Shown: positions 1 to 10,140, numbered from the stretch's first letter. The stretch is DNA of 64,000 nucleotides from Ursus arctos (GCF_023065955.2 NW_026622786.1:43014938-43078937); one strand, 5' to 3'. Numbers and translations: made by a program. Notes: generated from the sequence alone by a model not told the origin.

Positions 1-170
1 CCTTAATAAATGCTAATCTATTACTACTACTACCACTATTTGAGTCTACTTCATGATGTCACCTTTATTGGCCACACTCACAAAAGTCTAAAGAGCTCTA
101 GCCCCTCCCTCTTTCTCTCCACTGTCTAAATTTAGTGTTCTTCCTTAGAAGAAATGGAAATGTTCTATAT
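1..170. other. single-copy DNA, nothing recognised
   Basis: AT-rich sequence with no repeat consensus I recognise and no credible exon. It leads into a DNA-transposon relic. Confidence 0.4.
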
Positions 171-332
171 CTGCATTGTCCAAAGAGTAGCCCTTAGTCA
201 CAAATGGCTCTTGATCTCTTGAAATGTGGTTAGTGTGACTGAGGAATCGAATTTTTCATTTTATTTCCTCTTAATTAGTTGAAACTTAAATAGCCACTTG
301 TGGCTAATAACTATCATATTGGACAGGGCAAG
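171..332. mobile_element. DNA-transposon relic (non-autonomous, family not named)
   Basis: The ends are imperfect inverted repeats: 'ctgcattgtccaa' at the left and 'ttggacagggcaag' at the right. Inside are the paired phrases 'gaaatgtggttagt' and 'cacttgtggcta', typical of a common short mammalian DNA element whose ends read 'attgtccaa'/'ttggaca'. It is much shorter than a full copy, so it is internally deleted. I am fairly sure of the type but not of the family. Confidence 0.5.
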
Positions 333-852
333 TCTAGTAAAAGGAGCTTTGATTGAATAAAGGACAACATAGAATCTTTGAATCACATGCAAGGGGATTT
401 CTCTGGTAGGGACATAGCCCAGTTAGAGGAGAAAAGAGAGTTTAGAGGTTATCTTGTCCCCCTCTTCGGCTTGCTTCTCTTTTTCTCTCTTCTGCTTTTT
501 TCTCTCCCATCCCATATAGCAATGACTTGAGGGGACCCCTGGCTTATCAACTTTTTCATCATTTGAGGAGTCAAAGGTGGGCCCCAAGGTGAGGTGAGTG
601 TGAGGCCAGCCCCTAGCCTTGACCTTAGCCTGAAAGGTTAAAGTATTCGTGAAGGTCTCACACATACCAGCTCAGTTCACCAGTATGGACGACCTGAAAG
701 AAACCTGGAGCAAAAGCCTAGCTGGTGACAAGGAGTTTGTATTTTTCTAAGCTTTCTGTTGGATCTCTCTATTCATTAGAAGCTTAGCTGGGGGCCAGGC
801 TTCAGGGACTTCAGTTCTTTGCTATAAAAGTTTAGAAAGGGCTATCAGATTT
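333..852. other. single-copy DNA, nothing recognised
   Basis: Pyrimidine-rich around 460-510 and otherwise mixed. A short minus-strand reading frame (423-665) has no recognisable motif and no splice context. I see no repeat or gene. Confidence 0.4.
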
Positions 853-908
853 TATTTTATTTTTTTAATTATAATAATATTTTTTATTATATTATGTTAG
901 TCACCATA
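853..908 (-). mobile_element. very short carnivore L1 3' end
   Basis: The stretch ends in 'attatgttagtcaccata' preceded by T-rich sequence. This is the reverse complement of the L1 3' terminus seen more fully at 14443-14652 and 40802-40916. Only about 30 bp of L1 remain before a T-rich tract (the former poly(A) tail), so it is an extremely 5'-truncated insertion. No clear target-site duplication was found. Confidence 0.65.
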
Positions 909-2099
909 TTTTAAAAGTCCCTACTTATGGCCACGATCTTAATTCCCTTTAGGTGTAATCTTTAGAAATAGTATTACCAAGTTTTCTTCCTGCAGAAGAC
1001 TTTGTAAAGTGCTGGCCACCTGATTCTTATTAAGATGGTACATGAAAATAATGCCAAGAAATGTGCCTTTTTGTCCTCAGAATTTCCTTGAAGATGATTG
1101 ACATGTTTCTTAGACTGTTGGAGGCATCTACAGTCTTGAAAAGAATGATAATTGTTGCAGCTGAAATGCAAAGAGGAAAAAGAGCCAAGTAAAGGGTTTT
1201 TGACTTCTGTTCTAGGCTATTGGAGCCCAGAGCAGAAAGAATTTTTGAAAGGCAAAACTTTTGAGTTAGAGAAAATTCATCAAGAGAGGATAGGCTTTGA
1301 AAATCACAAGAACAGCCCTCAAGCATACAGGACCTAAAGATTATGCCAGAATATCATACAGGGAAGGGAAACAAAAAGATTCAGATGATCTTGCCTCCAG
1401 GGGCTTGACATGAAGATCATTGAGACCTGGAGGGAGTAGAAAGTGGAATGGGGCATGGGCTTAGAGAAGGAGCTGGGACAGGAGCCCCACATAAGGGAAC
1501 CACAGGCAAGGGAAAGGAGGCAGCAACAAAAGATCACTTTCCCCCAGTGCAGTGGGGCCCTGTGGAAACCAGAACAACCCTCAGATCATCTCTTAGCATT
1601 CCAGGAGGTACTGTCGAACATCTAGCCTGATGGGACCCTTTTAGTAATGGCTTCCGGCACACTTGTTATTGGGTTGTTCACCAGAAGTGAGGCTTTGCTG
1701 AGCCCCCCCACCTGAGCTGTCCCACGTAGACATTCCTCCATTTTTCAACCCCTCTGGGACACTCCTAGTCCCTTAATTAAGTGATGAAAATGTCTGATGT
1801 TGACAGGCATGTGGGTAGTGTGTAGGGGAACATGGATGGATTGCATAGTAGAGAAACCCACCCCAGTGGTATAGAGAATACTTCACAGTCTTACTATGCT
1901 TAGAGCTGAAGGTCTGTATTTTTATAATCTGGATGATTTAGGCCCTCCCACCTATGTTTTGTCTTCCCAGTTTTGCTACAGTATAGGAGATACTGTTTTG
2001 ATTTTTTTTTTTTTTTAAAGAAAGGTACCTTTCTGATTTTTTCCCTTTTGGGCAGAAACATGGCTCCATGTATTAGACATTCACCTCTGGTTGAGAGCA
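909..2099. other. single-copy DNA, nothing recognised
   Basis: Several short overlapping frames on both strands (974-1326, 1443-1630, 1900-2106) carry no domain or codon pattern I recognise. A T-run lies near 2000-2015. Confidence 0.4.
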
Positions 2100-2220
2100 C
2101 ATTCAATTCAATTTAATCAGTTTCACCAAGAATGTATTGAGTACCAATTCTAAATCAGGCACCATGCTACTTACTGGTGATACAAAGTTGAATGAGACAT
2201 GATTACTTGAATTCACGGCT
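2100..2220 (-). mobile_element. L2 3'-end relic
   Basis: The order 'tgtattgagtaccaattc', 'caggcaccatgctact', 'ggtgatacaaag' matches the antisense L2 3' end (ancestrally 'tttattgagcacctactatgtgccaggcac'). It is strongly diverged, as expected of this ancient family. Confidence 0.6.
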
Positions 2221-2867
2221 TGGCTAGAGCTTAGTTCTGTGTAACTCCTTAAAGATCATGCTGTTCATTAATATATTCCTGTTGCCACTGTGGGGCAACT
2301 GGTAGACATGAAAACATTTCAGTAAATGAGTCTTTTTTTTTTTTCTTTTTCTTGGCTGCAAACTGTCACTTGACCTATTCGACAGTGACTAATATGGCCC
2401 TTTAAAAGAGGTTAAAGAAGGTCTTTGGTGGCTCCGCCTATTCTGTTTTCTCTTTTTGCCAGTTCTTACCTTCATCACTCAAACTTCTCAGCTCTGAAAC
2501 CCTTTCCCATTCCCATGACTACCTCTTACCCCACCTGCCTGGCACTGGGTCAGACTCCTGTGTGCTCCCAAAGCTGAATTCCTATTGTCTTGGTTGTTCC
2601 CATTTAGCTCTTGGAGACAGCTGCTTGAGGGTGGTTGAGTGGGTAGCTGGAGGCTGTCCAGCTCCATTTGGCTTGCGCTAATAATTTAGAAGGTTTTGTT
2701 TTATTTGTTTTCCATTCTAGATTTTTAAAATGGAAATATGCTGAGTGGGATGGAAAGGTAGCAGGTGGGTGAGGCTGGAAGAATGAGACCGGGTGCATCA
2801 TTCCTGCCACCTGTTAGGCTGAGAAATTCATTCCTTTCTCTATTGTGCTTCGTCTCCACCATCTGCC
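2221..2867. other. single-copy DNA, nothing recognised
   Basis: T-run at 2332-2344. No repeat consensus and no exon-like frame with splice borders. Confidence 0.4.
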
Positions 2868-3395
2868 AACCTATATTAGTCAAGACTCTTTGGTTACAAG
2901 TAACAGGAACTAACCTGACCTCATTTAAGTGAAGTGGATGTTTATTTTAAGGACATAGGAATCTTTCACAGGACCCAAGAATAGGTGGACCTCAGGAGGG
3001 ATTTTGAATGAGCACCTGGAAAGTCTGGCTCGCTCCCTTTTTTATCCCTTATCTTTATTTCTCATGATTCACTGGCTTTCTCTCTCTCTTTCTCTTTTTC
3101 TATCCCTGTTTCTGTCTTTGTCTATAGATTCTTTTTCTAGGTTTCTTGTCCAACATGTAGAATGTGGCCACCTGAGAACATCCAAATTCAGATGTTACAT
3201 TTCTATTCAGCTTCAAAGACCGACCAATACTTCTCAGTCCCAGTTCTACATCCACATCCAATTGGTAATATTGGTCTGGTGCTTATCTCTGGTTGAATTA
3301 ACCAGAAGGAGAGGTGTGGGGACACATAGTATGAACTTGCTGGAAAGATCCACTTCTGTGGACCAAGAGACAATCCCCAAATAAGGGAAGATAAT
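2868..3395 (+). mobile_element. old interspersed repeat (LTR-like, family not named)
   Basis: It begins with 'tattagtcaagactctttgg' and 'acaagtaacaggaact', the head of a common old mammalian repeat ('attagtcaggattctttggttgcaagtaacag'). A CT-rich middle (3078-3130) follows. A second copy of the same head lies at 27395-27665, and an antisense end probably at 21125-21260. The reading frame at 3004-3384 is a by-product of this repeat. Confidence 0.5.
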
Positions 3396-3469
3396 TGAGA
3401 CTATAGGCAGATTTACTAGGTATACTTATCCCTAGAGATGTGCTATGTTATATGCTTTTTTCCCTTTAG

Positions 3470-3635
3470 ATCCATCCGGTTCATTATTTATAAACCTTTG
3501 CCACAGGAAGATGCCATCTCTGTAATTCTTCAAGGCTACCCACCTGCATCCAACCAGATTCATATGGTGGCAGGCATCGAAATTCCAGTGGCTATGGATC
3601 TCCGCATATTAACATCTTGGTCTCCAAATTCTCAG
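3470..3635 (+). CDS. candidate internal coding exon, protein unknown
   Basis: A 166-bp stretch is open in one frame and bordered by splice-like signals. Upstream is a pyrimidine run ending 'ttttttccctttag'; downstream is 'tctcag|gtagtt'. The frame starts with one base completing a codon and ends on a codon boundary, encoding about 55 residues. Recognisable stretches are 'YKPLPQEDAISVILQGYPP' and 'GIEIPVAMDLRILTSW'. The alternation of hydrophobic and polar residues, the Pro/Gly turns and the codon choice resemble a beta-rich domain in a real protein, not a repeat. I do not recognise the protein. If real, the rest of the window would be a plus-strand intron of over 60 kb. It could also be a chance open frame. 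Confidence 0.38.
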
Positions 3636-3794
3636 GTAGTTGGTTTGTCATTCAAGGTGCTGAGGCCTGATAATGTCTGAGTGTCTCTGCTCAATTAACT
3701 ATTGAGTATTCAATGACAAAAATAAAGAAACAATAGCTCCTTAGATTTCTGGACCCTCACTTCTCCTTCTACTTATCAAGAAAGGGCAATAGTG

Positions 3795-3996
3795 GGGGCG
3801 CCTGGTTGGCACAGCGGTTAAGCGTCTGCCTTCGGCTCAGGGCGTGATCCCGGCGTTATGGGATCGAGCCCCACATCGGGCTCCTCTGCTGTGAGCCTGC
3901 TTCTTCCTCTCCCACTCCCCCTGCTTGTGTTCCCTCTCTCGCTGGCTGTCTCTATCTCTATCAAATAAATAAATAAAATCTTTAAAAAAAAAAAAA
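3795..3996 (+). mobile_element. Can-SINE (young, bear-type)
   Basis: tRNA-Lys-derived carnivore SINE with head 'ggcgcctggttggcacagcgg', core 'gcgtgatcccggcgtt', a CT-rich 3' half, AATAAA repeats and an A tail. A perfect 17-bp target-site duplication 'aagaaagggcaatagtg' flanks it (3778-3794 and 3997-4013). The intact duplication and low decay indicate a fairly recent insertion. Confidence 0.95.
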
Positions 3997-4019
3997 AAGA
4001 AAGGGCAATAGTGATATTT

Positions 4020-4135
4020 GGAAAGTCAGGGCACTTGAGTTAGAGCCCTGACTCTGCTGATCATCCATAGACTAATGTGATCATAACGTCATTTTCCTCA
4101 TTTCCAAGTAGTATAATAATGTCCACCTCAGTAAT
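4020..4135 (+). mobile_element. MIR relic
   Basis: 'gagttagagccctgactctgc' followed by 'tcattttcctcatttcc' follows the MIR core order. It is short and diverged. Confidence 0.5.
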
Positions 4136-4215
4136 TAATTCAGGGACTTGCTAGATACCTATTACGTGCCAAGCATTGTGCTGGGTTGGTGATACAAAGG
4201 CTTTGCTCTCATATA
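4136..4215 (-). mobile_element. L2 3'-end relic
   Basis: 'gatacctattacgtgccaag' and 'attgtgctgggttggtgata' match the antisense L2 3' terminus. Confidence 0.55.
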
Positions 4216-4702
4216 TTTTACGGTATAATTTGAAAACCTACATTAAGAAGAAAACATATTTTAATTATCATAAAATACATATTTTATAATTATTACAAAA
4301 TATTTTAGACATAAACGGAACTATAAAGAATAATTGAGTGAATATTTGTATATGCATGATCAACTTGAGACATAAAATATTCTCATGGCTGTTGGGGCGC
4401 CTGGGTGGCACAGTGGTTAAGCGTCTGCCTTCGGCTCAGGGCGTGATCCCGGCGTTACGGGATCGAACCCCACGTCAGGCTCCTCCACCATGAGCCTGCT
4501 TCTTCCTCTCCCACTCCCCCTGCTTGTGTTCCCTCTCTCGCTGGCTGTCTCTATCTCTGTCAAATAAATAAATAAAATCTTTAAAAAAAAAATATTCTCA
4601 TGGCTGTTGAAGTTCACGAACACATCTCCCACCTTTCCCTTTGAATTAACCACTTTATTTAATTCAGTATTTATCATTACCATACATTTCTTTATGTATT
4701 TA
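4216..4702 (-). mobile_element. old L1 (3' region), split by a SINE
   Basis: AT-rich sequence of the mammalian-wide L1 3' region type. It probably continues at 5383-5830 beyond an inserted LTR. A young SINE splits it at 4394-4588. Family assignment is by general character and neighbourhood only. Confidence 0.4.
4394..4588 (+). mobile_element. Can-SINE (young, bear-type)
   Basis: Head 'ggggcgcctgggtggcacag', core 'gcgtgatcccggcgtta', AATAAA tail. A perfect 20-bp target-site duplication 'aaaatattctcatggctgtt' flanks it (4374-4393 and 4589-4608). It lies about 400 bp after another SINE of the same type and orientation. Confidence 0.95.
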
Positions 4703-4823
4703 TGTTATAGATTGAATTGTATCCCCCCAAATATTTTTAAGTCTTAACCCCTTGTCCATGTGAATGTGACCTTATTTGGAAATAAGGTGTTTGCAAATTG
4801 TCAAGTTAAAGAAAGATTATTAG

Positions 4824-4984
4824 AGGGGTGTCTGGGTGGTTCAGTTGGTTGAGTGGCCGACTCTTGATTTCAGCTCAAGTCATGATCTCAGGGTCGTGAG
4901 ATAGAGCCCTGCCTCAGGTCCATGCTCAGTGTGAAGTCTGCTTAAGATTCTCTCCCTCTCCCTCTGCCCCTTCCTCCCCTCTTT

Positions 4985-5052
<68 letters not shown>

Positions 5053-5070
5053 AAAAGAAAGAAAGAAAGA
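4824..5070 (+). mobile_element. Can-SINE (older type) with expanded AAAG tail
   Basis: Head 'aggggtgtctgggtggttca', internal 'tcatgatctcagggtcgtga', CT-rich part, then the tail. A perfect 12-bp target-site duplication 'aaagattattag' (4812-4823 and 5071-5082) shows it inserted into the MLT1 LTR. The tail became an AAAG microsatellite. Confidence 0.92.
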
Positions 5071-5074
5071 AAAG
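4985..5074 (+). repeat. (AAAG)n microsatellite
   Basis: About 22 units of AAAG with one interruption near 5055. It grew from the SINE poly(A) tail. It is long and nearly pure, so it is probably length-polymorphic. Confidence 0.97.
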
Positions 5075-5382
5075 ATTATTAGGGTAGGCCCTATAAAAAG
5101 GGGTTATTAGAACACAGAGATAGACATGCACACAGGGAGAAGCCATGGGAAGATGCAGGCAGAGATCAGGATGATGCATCTTTAAGCCAAGAAACACTAA
5201 ATGTTGCCAGCAAACTGCCAGAAGTTAGGCTACAGATTCTCTTACAGCCTTCAGATCCTAACCCTGCTGACACCTTGATCTCAGATTTATAGCCTCTAGA
5301 ACTGTAAGACAAATTTCTCTTGTTTCAGCCATCCAGTTTGTGGCACTTTGTTACAGCAGCCAGAGCAAACTAATACAACTTA

Positions 5383-5830
5383 CTCTACCTATGTGTTCCC
5401 TAAACAAGTTATAATTGTGTTGAGGTATTTTTACACTTTATATAAACTACACCATGCTGCAGGTAGTCTTGGAGGACTCAAATTTTCTCTTAGAATTATG
5501 CTTATGAGATTCATCTACTGGTACGTATAGCTTTAATATCTTTATTTTTATTGTTGTGTAGTGATCCATTTTATGAATATACTTTAGTTAATATAATTTA
5601 ATTATCCATTTTCCTGATGATGTACATGACAGACAATGCTGCTATGTACATTCTTATCAATATGTCCCTGAATGCATTGAAATAGTTTCCTTGGGGTTGA
5701 TACTTAGGAGTTGAATTTCTATGCTGTTACATATTGTGCGAACTTTCACTCCTGCCAGTGGTATTAAAGAAGTTTATGATGTTCCTGTTGATACACAACC
5801 TCACTAACATACAATGTCATCTGACTTATA
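5383..5830 (-). mobile_element. old L1 fragment (probable continuation)
   Basis: 'tttattgttgtgtagtgatc' and 'gacaatgctgctatgtacat' match antisense L1 ORF2/3' sequence (ancestrally around 'acaatgctgctatgaacat'). It probably belonged to the same L1 as 4216-4702 before the LTR landed between them. Confidence 0.6.
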
Positions 5831-5839
5831 AGTTGTTTC

Positions 5840-6250
5840 CAATTGGTCAGTGTGCCTAGAGCAGATATTTAAAACTATGAAGGGTTTTATGAGCAAGTAA
5901 ATACAGGTTTTGTGAGCAGGTTTTATAAGCAAGTAAGTGGGGATGCACAGCAGGTCCAAATTAACTAGGGTGGTGTGGTAGAGAAGGCTCCCTTGAGGAG
6001 GTACCACCCCAGCTGAGACTTGAGGTGTAAATGGGCATCAGCCAGGTGAAGGGAGGCTGGGAGGGGTGTTGGGGGTAAAGGCAGCAGCTTGATCAAGAGT
6101 GTAAAAGTGAGAATAATTACAGCACTGTTGAGCAGAACGACAAAGAGTACAGCCACTGATGTTAATATAAACCCTAGATGGTGATTCAGGTAGGTCCTCT
6201 TCCTGGAGGGGAAGCAATGGTCAAAACATCTTTTGAACTCAGTAATGACT
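5840..6250 (-). mobile_element. L2 relic
   Basis: Phrases such as 'ctatgaagggttttatgagc', 'ggctcccttgaggaggtacc' and 'agctgagacttgaggtg' follow the antisense L2 order (ancestral 'gagggttttgagcag', 'ggcctccctgaggaggtgac', 'gagctgagacctgaag'). A local partial duplication of the 'aggtttt(g/a)t(g/a)agca' unit lies at 5881-5935. Confidence 0.6.
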
Positions 6251-6436
6251 CCTGTTGACTCCAAGGCTGGGACACATGCCTTGAAGACTGGATGAAGAGG
6301 TATTCTTTTCTCAATATGGATTTAGATCAGAGTTCAAAAGCTGGGAGCAGTGGGCTGACTTAGATTCTCAAATGTATTTTGTTTGTGTGTCACAATAATT
6401 TTTTATAATTTTTACATTTAATGCCTCTAGTGTTTG
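6251..6436. other. short single-copy spacer
   Basis: Nothing recognised. It is AT-rich towards the LTR-like element. Confidence 0.4.
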
Positions 6437-6898
6437 AGATACCTAATTTTATATGTCAACTTGACTGGCCATGGTGTGTGCAGAGTAAACATTATTTCTG
6501 GGTGTGTCTGTAAGGCTGCTACTGAATGAGATTAGCATTTGAATCAGTGAACTAAATAAAGTAGGTTGCCCTCCTCCTTGTGGGTGGGCATCATCTAGTC
6601 TGTTGAGGGCCTGAATAGAATAAAAGGCAGAGGAAGGGAGAACTGGCCCTGTTTTGCTTCCTGCCTGCCTGCGTGAGTGGGGACATCTCATCTCATCCTC
6701 TTCAGCCTTTGGACTGGGATTTAAACCTTTGGCAACCCCCAAGCTCAGGCCTTTGGATTTGGACTAAATTATACCACCGGATCTCCTGGGCTTCTAGCTT
6801 GCAGACGACAGATTGTGGAACTTCTCCGCCTCCAAAAATGCGTGAGCCAATTACTCATAATAAATTTACATTCTGTATATACACAAACTTATATATGG

Positions 6899-6955
<57 letters not shown>

Positions 6956-6996
6956 TATCTTACTGGTTCTGTATCTCTGGAGAACACTAATACTGT
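6437..6996 (+). mobile_element. old LTR-like repeat (family not named)
   Basis: Landmarks in order: 'tatgtcaacttgactggcca', 'cattatttctgggtgtgtct', 'gtgggtgggcatcatctagt', 'gcttctagcttgcagacg', 'ggttctgtatctctggagaa' and a terminal 'actaatac'. This order belongs to a widespread old LTR-like mammalian repeat. I know the consensus but will not assign a name. Its 3' A/T-rich part has become a long AT microsatellite. Confidence 0.65.
6901..6952. repeat. (AT)26 microsatellite
   Basis: Fifty-two bases of pure alternating AT inside the LTR-like element. It is likely unstable in length and could extrude a cruciform. Confidence 0.98.
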
Positions 6997-7907
6997 GTTG
7001 AATAGCGTTAAATGAATTAAGTTACCAACATTCTTTACTTTCTTATACCCCCTTATCTCCCTGACCTCTGAAGTTATTTAAGTTTGAAACCCCAAACTAA
7101 GACTGCAGTGATATGTGTAGGGAGTGGGAAGGGACAAATGGCGCACTGTGGACATAGGTTGCCTTAAATGTAGGTGCTCTAGTTGAAGTCACTGGTAGGA
7201 CTACAACTCTGGTGGTGAGCTACCACCAAGAAACCTTAACTGGAGGATCTGGGACCACTCTGGCCCCTGGGACTGGACCCCATTACTCCCCTGGCAAGCT
7301 GAGGAGCTTGGAAGGCTGACAATAACATAGCCCACCTGGTTTGCACAGATGGCCTCTTCTCAAGACTGCAGAAATCTGTGGAATATGGTGTATGGGGGGC
7401 TGGTCTAGGAGTGTGGAGGGTTGAGTTTTCCCTGAGAAGGTAGAGATTTCTACTGAGAGACTTAAGAAAGCTAGACAAGCTAGCTACCATGCTGGCAGGG
7501 AGCCCTGGTAAATAGTGGGGGAACTATCCATGAGGGATACCCTCCCTTTCAGGCTCAGGAAAGTCCAATTCAGTAGAACCTCCTGTCTTTTCTAGACTTA
7601 TAACATCCTTCCTGAAATTGCCCTCACCCTTCCATGAAGTTTCCAGTCTGTGTGACGCACATCTGGTGTATTGGATATGGGGAGACTGAGAGGTCAGGTA
7701 GCAAGGAAAGGGGAGCCTACTTAGTTTATTAGGCTCTTGCAGAAAAGGACACCAGGCCCATTCACTGGGCTACATCTTAGACTTACAATATCAGTGATGA
7801 TTCAGGAGAGATGCCCGTGAGGAATCCTGGAAGGTCAGGAAAGGAACAGGATGTTAGAGAAAAAAGTCTGAAAGGGCAATAAACTTACATGCTATAGGTT
7901 GGTCTTA
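6997..7907. other. single-copy DNA, nothing recognised
   Basis: Mixed composition with purine-rich stretches. The minus-strand frame at 7236-7490 shows no domain or splice context. Confidence 0.4.
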
Positions 7908-8115
7908 CATTGGTTCTCAACCATGGCTGCAAATTAGAATCATCTGAGAACTTAAAAAAATCATAATGCCATGCTGCAACCCAGACGAATTATAAATCAG
8001 CATCTGCGGGGAGGGAGGATCCAGGCATCAGCATTAAAACAAAAAAATGAAAAAAACAAAAAAACCCCAAAACTTCCCAGGTGATACCCAAATTCGGCTA
8101 GGATAGAGAACATTG
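7908..8115 (+). mobile_element. MER5-type hAT (Charlie) DNA-transposon relic
   Basis: It begins 'ttggttctcaaccatggctg' with 'ttagaatcatctgagaac', contains 'ggaggatccaggcatcagca', and closes with 'cttcccaggtgatacccaa' and 'agagaacattg'. That is the MER5A/MER5B layout of inverted ends around 'gaatcacctgggga'. The middle carries an A-rich expansion (8038-8066). Confidence 0.85.
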
Positions 8116-9959
8116 AATTAGAGGATACTGCCTTCTGGAAGGCTTTGGAGGGCCGTGGCACACCTGTCTCACAGTTCATCTCAATGACAAAATAAAACGT
8201 ATTTGAATAGAAATTCATCTCACGACTTCCACATCGTTGTTAAAATTATTGATTAGTGAAAACAAAACAAAACAAAACAAAAACGGATGGCATTGGGATG
8301 GGAAAGAGAGAAACATTATTTGAAATGAAATGCTTTGACTTTTTTTCTTTGCTCCTGAAAACTTTGCAAAATATTACGAACTTTGCCAAACAAGATTAGA
8401 TTCCCACCATAATTTATCTCTTGTGGCAATTGTAATTCCTAGCACCAGTAGGCCCTCCTGCACCACCCTCTGGCTCATAGATCCCAAAGAGGTTGGGTAT
8501 TCCCTCTCAGAAATTCATTCTTCCTTGAACTTACAACATGGTCCCACTCTGGGGGCATTTAGAAGGAATTGCTTAGAAAAAGCCCTGCAGGGAACCTATC
8601 ATGATGATGCAGTTTTAAAGAACACCCCAGACCACTTGTGGGGAATCACTAACCACCCTCCTGTGTTTTGTTTTCTTTCCCGATCTCGCAGCTTTTTGCA
8701 ATCCTTTGGTTTGGTTTCCAAGGCAGAATTTATGGTATGTTGCTGACTGAAGAACAATTGCATTTTATCCAACAGTCTTGTTGGGTTTCAATTTCTCACC
8801 AGGAGAACCAAGTACTATTTTCCCAAGGTTTCCCCCAATGTGTTCATCTTTATTTTTGTTTTATGGCCTCCCTTAAAATAAAATGGAAACGGGAGTGCAA
8901 GGAAGCGTGCATGCCCTTGGCAAGCAGGCCACAGGGCAGATGGTTTTCCTCCTTTTTCTAAATGGGGAAGCAGAAACTTTCATGTTTGTGCACACGTGTG
9001 TCTGTGTGTGATTGTATACTGGGTCCTCTGCAGTGTGACAATAGGAAAGAAAATGGATCTTCTATGGCTTCAAATAAAGGCCAAATGGGAGTCCGGGCTT
9101 ATCTTTTAGACAGTGCTTGCTTGTGTTTCAAGACACTGACATTGCACTGGCATCTCCATCTCTGATCTGTTCAGCTAATCATTTCACCTGGCAAGCGGCT
9201 GTTTCATGTGGATAAGGGCCTATGTGTGGAATTTAGAGGCTATCATTGAAAGCCCTGGAAATTTGCTTTCAAAACCTCATTTTTAACTGGAGGATGCCAA
9301 TTGCCTTTTATGACTCGATCGTGTTGCCTTTATGTGAATGCAGTTGAGTGGGTTTTCTTTAAAAAGCAGACGTCGTGTTCTTCCCCCATCTGTTTTCAAA
9401 TGTTTTATTCAATATTTATTTCTCATAAAAATTCGGGTATCACTTGCCACATCTTCCCATACCTGAGGCTAGCTTGCCTTCCAACTCAATGCCCCTGGTT
9501 GCCTGTCCTTCTCCTGTTGCACGATGGGTGGTGCACATCTTCCTTTTCCGTATCGGGCCTGAAAAGGCCTCCACGGGTGTTATCATATTTGCATATTTCT
9601 TCTCTCAACTCAGAATAAGATAGTGGTTCTGCAGGTCTGCTGTGGGTCGATGGGCTTAATTGATCATGAGCCTGTCGAGACAACAGGCCGGCAGTTGTTC
9701 CCGCCAGGCTGAAGGAGGTGAGGAAAGTGCCAGTTGCAGACCCAGCGGTGTGCCAGATGTGGAGGGCAGAGGCAGCACTGGATTAACGAAATCGCACAGA
9801 CTCAGCTTGCACCCAGAACGAAAGCAGCTTTGGGAAAGGCATATGGCAAAAAATAAGCCAAAGTTAATCGCAAAGTCAGGCGTCCAATAAAGCAGCATCT
9901 GCTTGAGAAGAAAAGCACATCAGCCCCTGCACAGTGACTTCTCTCCTGCTTCCGTCAAA
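8116..9959. other. single-copy block, possible conserved non-coding DNA
   Basis: No repeat consensus over 1.8 kb apart from an (AAAAC)n run at 8258-8284. Composition is balanced. A polypyrimidine tract ending 'gatctcgcag' at 8691 gives only a 43-bp exon-like piece, which I do not accept. Stretches around 9170-9660 have the low-complexity-free look of conserved non-coding sequence, but only an alignment could show that. Confidence 0.3.
8258..8284. repeat. (AAAAC)n simple repeat
   Basis: Five consecutive AAAAC-type units with one extra A at the end. Confidence 0.9.
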
Positions 9960-10140
9960 CAGGGGTTGTGTGAAGTGGGATTAGCAGGGCGACGAACCAC
10001 AGTTCCGAGGCTCCCGGGGTGGCAGCTGAGCTCTGGCCCACGAGCGCCTGGGGCGCAGAGAGCCGCAGAGCACCTGCCCAAGGCAGCCAGCTGTGGATCT
10101 GATTATCCGAGGCGGCGGTTTGGGCAGCTCCAATGTTTGT
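9960..10140. promoter_or_regulatory. small CpG-dense patch
   Basis: Roughly a dozen CpG dinucleotides in about 180 bp, including 'gggcgacgaacc', 'cccacgagcgcctggggcgc' and 'ccgaggcggcggtttggg', in a window otherwise almost CpG-free. It is too short for a classical CpG island and has no TATA box or obvious start site. It could be an enhancer or an alternative promoter, or by chance a less methylated relic. Confidence 0.3.

Larger units (their letters stand above)
4703..5377 (+). mobile_element. MLT1-type MaLR LTR, interrupted by a SINE
   Basis: The LTR starts 'tgttatagattgaattgtat', contains 'gaatgtgaccttatttgg' and 'acaccttgatctcag', and ends '...aaactaatac' followed by 'aa' just before the flank. 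These are landmarks of MLT1 solo LTRs (ERVL-MaLR). The flanks 'attta' (4698-4702) and 'actta' (5378-5382) match at four of five bases, as expected for an old 5-bp duplication. A Can-SINE with an AAAG tail sits inside it. Confidence 0.85.

Noticed and set aside
3004..3384. 126-residue open frame
   Set aside because: It starts inside an old interspersed repeat and crosses a CT-rich tract giving Leu/Ser-rich low-complexity protein. There are no splice borders.
8692..8734. 43-bp stretch after a strong acceptor-like tract ending 'ctcgcag'
   Set aside because: Very short, only one border is strong, and the residues are uninformative. It is phase-compatible with the candidate at 3470, but that is expected by chance one time in three.
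9672..9700. imperfect inverted repeat around 'acaacaggccggcagttgt'
   Set aside because: The arms are only five bases, which is expected by chance in a window this size.
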